The translations under genes were made by a program, and so were the position numbers. The notes below the pieces were generated by a model, which made no database searches, had not been told where the DNA came from, and worked only from the letters and a program-made list of their open reading frames with translations. From the NCBI GenBank assembly GCA_902796815.1, contig CADBQL010000082.1, positions 1 to 20,791 on the forward strand: DNA of 20,791 nucleotides. The letters are read 5' to 3'. How positions within the stretch are numbered: the first letter of the stretch is position 1; each line of letters opens with the position of its first letter. This document shows, piece by piece, positions 15,286 to 20,791 of this stretch. This stretch comes from an uncultured Coriobacteriaceae bacterium. Lineage in GTDB: Bacteria > Actinomycetota > Coriobacteriia > Coriobacteriales > Eggerthellaceae.

Positions 15286-16965
15286 TCAGTATTTGTCGTC
15301 GTCGTCGAATAACTGAAAGTGCAAGCGCACCACATCCCCGTCAGGCGGGTAATAGCTATTCATGCCTGTGCTCATTTTTTCGTCATTGACAAAGTAAATC
15401 CAGCCCGATCCGCCTGTAAAATCAAACTCTCCGAGAGTATCCTGGTGATGATCGTTTAACGAGCCGTCTTGCTCTATCTTCGTGAGCAAGTTTTCTGAAA
15501 TCTCCCAACCGTCGGTGATGCCGGCTCGCTTGATGTAAGACAAATAACCGCCATCGAGTTTGAATTCGAATCCGTATTGCGGCAAGACTCGCTCGAGTAC
15601 CTCAGGGAGTGCTTCTCCTTCGTAGACATCGACCGGGGTTGGCTCGATTAGCGTTCCGATTCCGATCGTATTCGCCTCGAGCGTGAACATGATCGTGCCC
15701 ACAGGGGTAGGCTCTGCGTTTTCTACGCTATACGAGACCGTTGCGCCGGTATCGAGTTGCGTGCCGCCAGCGGGTTCTTGTTCGATAACGGTGCCCTCGT
15801 CGGGTCCATTCGGAGTCAGTCCGGCTGCAATGATAGCCGCAACGGCGTCGGCAACGCTCATTCCGATTACGTTGGGTACAGAGCATTGGGTTGGAAGTTC
15901 GAATTCTGGCGCGGCTTCGACATCGAAGTAGACCGTTTCGCCAGGGTAAAGCATCGTGTGCGCCTCGGGTTGCTGGCTGATAACGGTACCCTCATCGGGG
16001 CCGTCGGGAATAAGGCCGAATTCGGTTAGTACCGCTTTTGCATCTGACGCGCTCAACCCTAAAATGTTGGGCATTTCGACTTTGCCGTCGTTTTGGTACG
16101 GTTCCTCTGGTTCCTCTGGCACGTTCTGGTTCGGTTCGCCTGGTTCGTTCTGGCTCGGCTCTACCGGTTCGTTCTCGCTCGGCTCGCCCGCTTGGACAAA
16201 GTATTCGACAACGCTACCGCGAAGGATTTCGGCTCCCGCAGCGGGATCCTGATCGACAACGATGCCCTCAGCGTCTCCCTTGGGAATCAGGGCAGCGTTT
16301 TCAATTACCTGCCTGGCCTCGGCTGCGTCCAACCCGAAGACGTCGGGCACTTTGACTTTATCATCTTCAACAAAGAATTCGACCAAGCTAGCGCGATCGA
16401 CCTCGGTGCCAGCAGCTGGAATCTGGCTTGAGACAGTACCCTCATTAGGCCCATCTGGAACTAAGTCAGCTAGTTCGATTAGATGCTTTGCTTCAGCCGC
16501 GCTCTTGCCGACGACGTCGGGTACCATGACCGGCTCGCTTTCCCCGTCGGGGTTGTCGCCACCGTTGTTGTGAACAGGATTGTCGTTTTCGAAATCAACC
16601 GAAACATCTTCGTTCACGGACGTATCGAGCTCGATCGTTTCTTGTTGCTCCTTGGGTTCGGGCGGCAGCTCGACCGTGACTTCATCTTTCGGCTTCTCTT
16701 TTGAAGGCCCGTCATCGGTTGGTGCATTGTAACCGTTGCCCGTCCATGCGACCGTCGAAGCAGTTGCGTTGTACGTCTTCGCGAGGTTTTCGGGTACGGC
16801 ATTCTGCGCCGACGCCACGGCGCCTGCAAACGCGCTGCATAGCACTATTGCCACCAAGCATGCAAGCAGGCCAGGCTTGTTTTCCCGCAGCAGCTTGGCT
16901 GCCGCATGCAAAATCCCACCTGGCTTACGCTTGCTTTCGTGGCGTATGGTGCCCGTTTGCTTCAT
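15286..16965 (-). CDS. Surface protein with four PASTA domains and a C-terminal DUF4430 domain
   Basis: The 559-residue protein has an N-terminal membrane/signal helix (about 32-53, ending AGAVASAQ), then an acidic Pro-rich stretch. Four PASTA repeats follow: 147-199 (VPDVVGKSAAEAK), 205-257 (VPDVFGLDAAEAR), 298-349 (MPNILGLSASDAK) and 363-415 (VPNVIGMSVADAV), each with the pattern PxGxxEGTVxxQxPxxG. Between the second and third lies a Glu/Pro/Asn repeat linker. Residues 425-552 are a DUF4430 domain (YEGEALPEVLERVLPQYG, GSGWIYFVNDEKMSTGMNSY, GDVVRLHFQL). PASTA domains are best known from penicillin-binding proteins and Ser/Thr kinases, where they bind peptidoglycan fragments; here no kinase or PBP domain is present, so they may position DUF4430 in the wall. 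The start ATG has gaggg upstream. The gene lies 70 bp after the transglutaminase-like gene and 82 bp before the giant gene. Confidence 0.88.
   Translation of the reverse strand: MKQTGTIRHESKRKPGGILHAAAKLLRENKPGLLACLVAIVLCSAFAGAVASAQNAVPENLAKTYNATASTVAWTGNGYNAPTDDGPSKEKPKDEVTVELPPEPKEQQETIELDTSVNEDVSVDFENDNPVHNNGGDNPDGESEPVMVPDVVGKSAAEAKHLIELADLVPDGPNEGTVSSQIPAAGTEVDRASLVEFFVEDDKVKVPDVFGLDAAEARQVIENAALIPKGDAEGIVVDQDPAAGAEILRGSVVEYFVQAGEPSENEPVEPSQNEPGEPNQNVPEEPEEPYQNDGKVEMPNILGLSASDAKAVLTEFGLIPDGPDEGTVISQQPEAHTMLYPGETVYFDVEAAPEFELPTQCSVPNVIGMSVADAVAAIIAAGLTPNGPDEGTVIEQEPAGGTQLDTGATVSYSVENAEPTPVGTIMFTLEANTIGIGTLIEPTPVDVYEGEALPEVLERVLPQYGFEFKLDGGYLSYIKRAGITDGWEISENLLTKIEQDGSLNDHHQDTLGEFDFTGGSGWIYFVNDEKMSTGMNSYYPPDGDVVRLHFQLFDDDDKY
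16114..16185 (-). repeat. Three 24-bp tandem repeats coding for a Glu/Pro/Asn linker
   Basis: Residues 261-284 of the PASTA/DUF4430 protein are three eight-residue units, EPSENEPV, EPSQNEPG and EPNQNVPE, encoded by imperfect 24-bp direct repeats with a degenerate fourth unit beyond. It separates PASTA domains 2 and 3. Such in-frame tandem repeats can change in copy number by slippage and vary the reach of the surface protein. Confidence 0.7.
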
Positions 16966-17000
16966 TATTCCCTCATTCGATTCGAAGGCAAACCGTGTAC

Positions 17001-17020
17001 GTTTTCGATTATTCGAAAAC
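17001..17020 (-). repeat. Perfect 8-bp inverted repeat between the transglutaminase-like and PASTA genes
   Basis: gttttcga (17001-17008) and tcgaaaac (17013-17020) are exact complements around a 4-base ttat loop. It lies in the 70-bp gap after the transglutaminase-like gene (stop at 17036) and before the PASTA/DUF4430 start at 16965. No T-run follows on the minus strand, so a simple intrinsic terminator is unlikely. Operator, mRNA-processing hairpin or partial attenuator are possible readings. Confidence 0.45.
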
Positions 17021-17035
17021 AGACCGCGCTTCCTT

Positions 17036-19570
17036 TCACAGTAGTCGTTCGATGTACTTCATTATCCACCGGGCGTGATAGCCCTCGACTTGCCTAACCT
17101 CCTCGGCAAAGGCTTCCGCGACGTCAGCGACGTCGTTGCGCTCCTCTCGCGAAACGCCCATGCCAGAAAACGCAGCTTTTCGCCCGCACGCCTGGGCACG
17201 CTTCCAGTCGCTTGCAACCTGCGCGCCGTAGGCGGACTCGACCGCGGCTGCAAGGCCGCGTGCGTCGCCGGGCGCAATCTGCGGGAAGCGATAGCGTGCG
17301 AGTTCGGCCATCCACGCGGCCATGCTGCGCGTGGCCGCTGCGTCGTCGGGATCGGAAAACGCGAGGTTTCGGCGGTGCTTGGCAACGAGCCTGCGCACAA
17401 GCGCCACGATGAAAAACACAAGCGCGAAAACATCAAACGCGATGATTATAGTCAGAATAGCGAAACCGAGGCTTTCCAACGCTTTGCGCAAAAACTCTGC
17501 AACGCTGGATTGCTCCTGGGGCTGAAGTTGCGTCAGCTCGTCGGGCGGGGTCTCGTTGCGCGATGTGCCATTCGCCTGGATACCGCTTGACCAGTCCGGT
17601 TGCGGCATGGTGCCACGCATCTTGGGGACCGTTTCGATGGGTACCCAACCTGCTCCGTCGACGTACATTTCAGCCCAGGCATGGCCGTTGGCTGCGGGTA
17701 TTTCTACCGTAACCGTCCCGCTGGCATTCACGGCATTCGTACCGTTTTGCGCCGCCTTCACGTTATCGGGCGTCACCACATAGCCTTCGACGTAGCGCGC
17801 GGGAATCCCGTAATGGCGAAGCATCACTACCGCAGCCGTCGCGTATTGCGCGCTCCAACCGCGTTTTTCTCCGCCGAGGAAGTCGCCGAGCACGTCGGTT
17901 CCCCCCGCGCGTACGTAGCCTTCGTCGTAGGTCGCATTCTTATTGAGCCAGGCAACTACCTTTTGAGCTGCGGCCGAGTAGTCGATGTGCGATCCTTGCG
18001 AAACGCCCGCCTCACCAATCACCGCTGACACCATCGCTTCGTCGACGTCGCTGTTTTCCGTGTAATTGTCGTAGACGAACGCGTTGTAGTTGCTCTCGGA
18101 TTTCCAGTAGACGCCGCCGTCGTCGTGGGCGATCCATGAGAGTGCCGCTATATCTGGATATGCCACATCGAGGCCCCATTGCGCAGTGAAAGCATAATCG
18201 CGCAGGCCGAATAACCCTCTCGGAGCCGCAGCCTCGTCCGCATGGTCCTTGAGCGGAGGCGCACTTTCGATGAGGCTGCTCGACGTTACGGATGCCTGCG
18301 TTCTCGATTCGCTATAGGTGCTTGCGGGGCTGCCTGATGGCAAAACGATGCCGTACGGAAGGTAGAGCCATTCGGATGACGCCGCGCGATTGGTAATCGT
18401 AACCTTCTGCGGAACGCCAACGAGCCGCTTCTTGCTCGCCTTGAGCTGACGCGCCGCCTCGTCGTTTTCGAGCGAGGCAGCAAGTGCCGCACTCAACTGG
18501 TTCGTAGGATTGAAGCCATCGGCATGCAGCCACCAGAAGAGCCCGTCTGCATCGTGATAGTCGGACTCGTCGAGTTGTTGCCAACCGGAAGAGTCGCGCC
18601 GCGCACCCACGAAGCCGCGAAGGTAGGCCGGTTCGGGATTTTGGCAGACGAGCTCAAGCGCGACGGTGTCATCTGCCCGCCATGCGCCAAGGTTTTGGAA
18701 ACTTCCGTCCGTGAGCGCGTTGCAGCCTGACCCATACCGGGCGATATGTACGGCACCCCCTGCCGTCGAGCGTGCCAACTGCAGGTCGGGAGGCTGGCGC
18801 CATATATTCGCGGGGGCCGCAAACGAAAGCGCACCAAGCGCGATAGCCGCAAGCGCGAGCGCGCAGGCGGCATTGATGGTGCGCCCCATTCCGACCTTGG
18901 TTCTGGCAAGGGCGCCATGCTCGCGCGGAGTTGCCAACCCGATTGCAAGCGCGCTTCCCGAGATGACGGCCCCTACCGCTCCTGCTGGGAGCTTCCAGCC
19001 ATCGATACCGCATACGAAAAGCCAGAACGGCAAAAGCGCAAGAATCCAAAACGCAGTGCGTGCGCTCATGAGCGCAGCGATGAGCGCTCCGATCCACGGC
19101 GTCACTAGCAGCAGGAATTGCGCGGCGCTCGCGTCGCGCAAGGTCTCGTCGGCGAGCGCGAGCTCGGGAATACGCCAGTCAGAAGCATCGGCGAGGCGCG
19201 AGGCGAAACACGTCCAGAGCGCACGGGCGCCCTCGAGCGCCCCCGCGCCGCCACCGTCGAGTAGGACGGCCAAAACCGCCGCCGCGAACACGACCGCGCA
19301 TGCGATGAGCGGCCCTTTGGGGTGCAGGCCGCCCGCTGCGACCACGAGCGCGCCTGCGAGGGCCGACGCCGCGACGACTGGAACGCTCACATCGAGAGCG
19401 AGCACTCCTGCAAGTCCCGTGACGACGCCTGCCGCGATTGCGCATGCCGCGATCGCTCGCGCAACCGCGTACGTGACGCGCCCAGCCAGCCCGCCTTCTG
19501 CGTCCTGCACATGCGCGCTCAGCGCAGATATTGTCGTTTCGTTCGTCATAGCCTCACCGAACTGAGCCAA
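17036..19570 (-). CDS. Membrane transglutaminase-like protein with Ser in place of the catalytic Cys
   Basis: The 844-residue protein has about seven N-terminal membrane helices (between residues 32 and 252), a large outside region, a transglutaminase-like core (about 528-650), another helix (about 702-727) and a cytoplasmic tail resembling the DUF4129-type C-termini of such proteins. The core reads RGWSAQYATAAVVMLRHYGIPARYVEGY, given here as RGWSAQYATAAVVM plus GIPARYVEGY. The family normally has Cys where Ser573 (codon 17852-17854, AGC) stands. His630 (NGHAWAEMY) is kept and the usual Asp is Glu646 (GWVPIET). It may be a structural or peptide-binding pseudo-enzyme, or a serine variant. Proteins of this build usually sit with DUF58 and MoxR genes, as here. 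The TTG at 19570 has aaggggt upstream; an ATG at 19549 (837 residues) is the alternative. Confidence 0.85.
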   Translation of the reverse strand: MAQFGEAMTNETTISALSAHVQDAEGGLAGRVTYAVARAIAACAIAAGVVTGLAGVLALDVSVPVVAASALAGALVVAAGGLHPKGPLIACAVVFAAAVLAVLLDGGGAGALEGARALWTCFASRLADASDWRIPELALADETLRDASAAQFLLLVTPWIGALIAALMSARTAFWILALLPFWLFVCGIDGWKLPAGAVGAVISGSALAIGLATPREHGALARTKVGMGRTINAACALALAAIALGALSFAAPANIWRQPPDLQLARSTAGGAVHIARYGSGCNALTDGSFQNLGAWRADDTVALELVCQNPEPAYLRGFVGARRDSSGWQQLDESDYHDADGLFWWLHADGFNPTNQLSAALAASLENDEAARQLKASKKRLVGVPQKVTITNRAASSEWLYLPYGIVLPSGSPASTYSESRTQASVTSSSLIESAPPLKDHADEAAAPRGLFGLRDYAFTAQWGLDVAYPDIAALSWIAHDDGGVYWKSESNYNAFVYDNYTENSDVDEAMVSAVIGEAGVSQGSHIDYSAAAQKVVAWLNKNATYDEGYVRAGGTDVLGDFLGGEKRGWSAQYATAAVVMLRHYGIPARYVEGYVVTPDNVKAAQNGTNAVNASGTVTVEIPAANGHAWAEMYVDGAGWVPIETVPKMRGTMPQPDWSSGIQANGTSRNETPPDELTQLQPQEQSSVAEFLRKALESLGFAILTIIIAFDVFALVFFIVALVRRLVAKHRRNLAFSDPDDAAATRSMAAWMAELARYRFPQIAPGDARGLAAAVESAYGAQVASDWKRAQACGRKAAFSGMGVSREERNDVADVAEAFAEEVRQVEGYHARWIMKYIERLL

Positions 19571-19587
19571 AAGGGATATAACCCCTT
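19571..19587 (-). promoter_or_regulatory. Small stem-loop containing the ribosome binding site of the transglutaminase-like gene
   Basis: aaggg (19571-19575) and ccctt (19583-19587) can pair around a seven-base loop. On the minus strand the first arm is the aagggg Shine-Dalgarno candidate and the second arm ends directly against the TTG start codon. A five-pair stem is weak, and the effect on translation is uncertain. If the start is instead the ATG at 19549, the element loses this meaning. Confidence 0.25.
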
Positions 19588-19618
19588 CAAGCCAACCCCA
19601 TTGTTTTCATTCCGCGCA

Positions 19619-20788
19619 TCACAGCTCAACTCCAGCCAAGTCGCTTTGCCAGCTCCCGGGCGCGAAGCGCACCTCGCAATAACCGTCCATCATGGCGAGC
19701 GTGGAGGGCTCGTCAGAGCAACGCAGCACGGTCACCGACCCGCCGCCTTGCGAAAGCATCGTGGCTTCGGCGCCCATCGCGCCTGCGGTCAAGTAGACGA
19801 CGTGGGCCCAGATCTCGTCCTCTCGCGACTCAAGTGCCGGACGCACCGATTCGGGCGCGCCCTCGACGCGCGGCGCAGCCAGGAGCATGCCAATTGCCTC
19901 CCAAAGCGCAGGTCGAGATGAGACGTTGCGCTTGACGACGACGCCTGAGGACTGGTTGACGAATACAACTTCGAAGGCGACGCTTTCCTCGAGCAGCGAC
20001 GACATGAGCGCGGCTGCAACCTCCATCTGGGCATCAGCCCAGGATGGGTTCAGCGTGCCCTCATCCCAGGCAGTCTCAACGAGAATCGCCAGCGTGCTGA
20101 AAATGGGAAAACCCGACTCGCGCACCATCGTCGAGCCGACTTTTCCCGAGAGTTTCCAGTGTATGCGGCGCACTGAGTCGCCGGCTACGTACTCGCGCAC
20201 AGCGAACGTTTCGCCCGGATCGTCGCCTGGGCGGCTCGGCGAATATGTGAACGACTCGATGTCGTAGGCGCGCGCCCCGCTGCGTTCGGTGCCAAGCGGC
20301 AAGGCGGCAGGCGGAACGGCCACCTGTGCCGAAGCGTTGAGTTCTCGACGACGACGCACGACGCCCAGAAGATCTAGCGCCCAGGCGCCATTGCAGGCCG
20401 TGACGATTGACCCGCAATGTGGGCTTTGGATGGCAAAAGGAACGCGCGCCTTCCCGCGCGGAGGCAAGGCCGCCTCGATTGCGAGATTGAACGATTCGCC
20501 CGTGAGCGGGTTCTTCACGTCTACGGGCACTTGAGCGCGCATGACGGGTAACGATGAGCCGTTGCTCAAGCTCAGAGCGCATGCGAGCTCGTCGCCTTTC
20601 GCCGCGCGGTCGGGTAACTCTATGCTCGCCTTGAGCCGAGCGCCCGACAACATCCCAAGCACGCCAGATCCGACCGCGACCGTGATACTCGACGCAAGGA
20701 GTGCCGGCGCCGTCCAAGACGCGACGGCCACCAGCATGCACGAGCAGAATGCCAGCCATACACCGAGCGTTACGCGTGTCGGCCACAC
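19619..20788 (-). CDS. DUF58 domain-containing membrane protein (start uncertain at window edge)
   Basis: The 389 visible residues begin with two hydrophobic helices in the first 50 residues (VWLAFCSCMLVAVASW and LLASSITVAVGSGVLGM), followed by a beta-rich region. The DUF58 signature FAVREYVAGDSVRRIHWKLSGK is given here in two parts: FAVREYVAGDSV and RRIHWKLSGK. A von Willebrand A-like fold (ILVETAWDEG and following) comes after it. DUF58 proteins are typically encoded with MoxR-type AAA+ ATPases and transglutaminase-like membrane proteins and are thought to help assemble or activate surface or enzyme complexes; the exact role is unknown. The apparent first codon is a GTG only three bases from the window end, so the true start may lie outside. 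It precedes the transglutaminase-like gene by about 50 bp. Confidence 0.85.
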   Translation of the reverse strand: MWPTRVTLGVWLAFCSCMLVAVASWTAPALLASSITVAVGSGVLGMLSGARLKASIELPDRAAKGDELACALSLSNGSSLPVMRAQVPVDVKNPLTGESFNLAIEAALPPRGKARVPFAIQSPHCGSIVTACNGAWALDLLGVVRRRRELNASAQVAVPPAALPLGTERSGARAYDIESFTYSPSRPGDDPGETFAVREYVAGDSVRRIHWKLSGKVGSTMVRESGFPIFSTLAILVETAWDEGTLNPSWADAQMEVAAALMSSLLEESVAFEVVFVNQSSGVVVKRNVSSRPALWEAIGMLLAAPRVEGAPESVRPALESREDEIWAHVVYLTAGAMGAEATMLSQGGGSVTVLRCSDEPSTLAMMDGYCEVRFAPGSWQSDLAGVEL

Positions 20789-20791
20789 CCG

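Noticed and set aside
18666..19565. Plus-strand open frame of 299 codons
   Set aside because: Antisense to the membrane half of the transglutaminase-like gene. The Ala/Ser/Arg-rich low-complexity product is an artefact of the opposite-strand codon bias.
2350..20791. Cobalamin riboswitch for the ECF locus
   Set aside because: None of the intergenic gaps is long enough or shows a recognisable B12-box. If present it would lie upstream of the right edge.

Overview
The window reads as a chromosomal segment of a Gram-positive, moderately G+C-rich bacterium. An actinobacterium of the Coriobacteriia/Eggerthellaceae kind is my best guess; this is inference from codon usage, the LytR-CpsA-Psr protein and the surface-protein style, not from a marker gene. 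There are no rRNA or tRNA genes, insertion sequences, CRISPR arrays or phage genes that I can see.

Layout. The left end carries two plus-strand genes: the 3' part of a LytR-CpsA-Psr cell-wall ligase (to 953) and an oxalate/formate-antiporter-type MFS transporter (1153-2349). All the rest, from 20788 down to 2451, is eleven minus-strand genes with short gaps or overlaps, so probably one long operon or a few coupled ones whose main promoter lies beyond the right edge. In transcription order these are: DUF58 protein (possibly cut by the window edge); a membrane transglutaminase-like protein; a PASTA x4 + DUF4430 surface protein; a 1742-residue surface protein with a PQQ-type propeller and a C-terminal membrane anchor; a lipoprotein with an alpha/alpha-toroid (prenyltransferase/squalene-oxidase-type) domain; a membrane-anchored FecR-like + DUF4430 protein; EcfT-1; a double ATPase EcfA-EcfA; an ECF substrate-binding (S) membrane protein; EcfT-2; and a TIM-barrel sugar-phosphate isomerase/epimerase-like protein.

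How they may work together. The last part encodes every piece of an energy-coupling factor (ECF) vitamin/metal importer: two ATPase halves in one chain, one S component and two different T components. Immediately upstream sit an alpha/alpha-toroid lipoprotein and DUF4430 proteins. In animal transcobalamin and intrinsic factor, an alpha6/alpha6 barrel is followed by a C-terminal beta domain of the DUF4430 family, and the vitamin is held between them. My main hypothesis is that this locus is a surface capture system built like a split transcobalamin, passing a corrinoid (or a similar bulky ligand) to the ECF transporter. The PQQ-propeller/PASTA proteins would be wall-spanning scaffolds or extra receptors, and the DUF58/transglutaminase-like pair membrane assembly factors. 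The substrate is not proven by the sequence.

Other points of note: the transglutaminase-like protein has Ser at the catalytic Cys position; several intergenic inverted repeats may tune expression within the operon, two of them touching ribosome binding sites; and the giant surface protein contains an obvious internal duplication.
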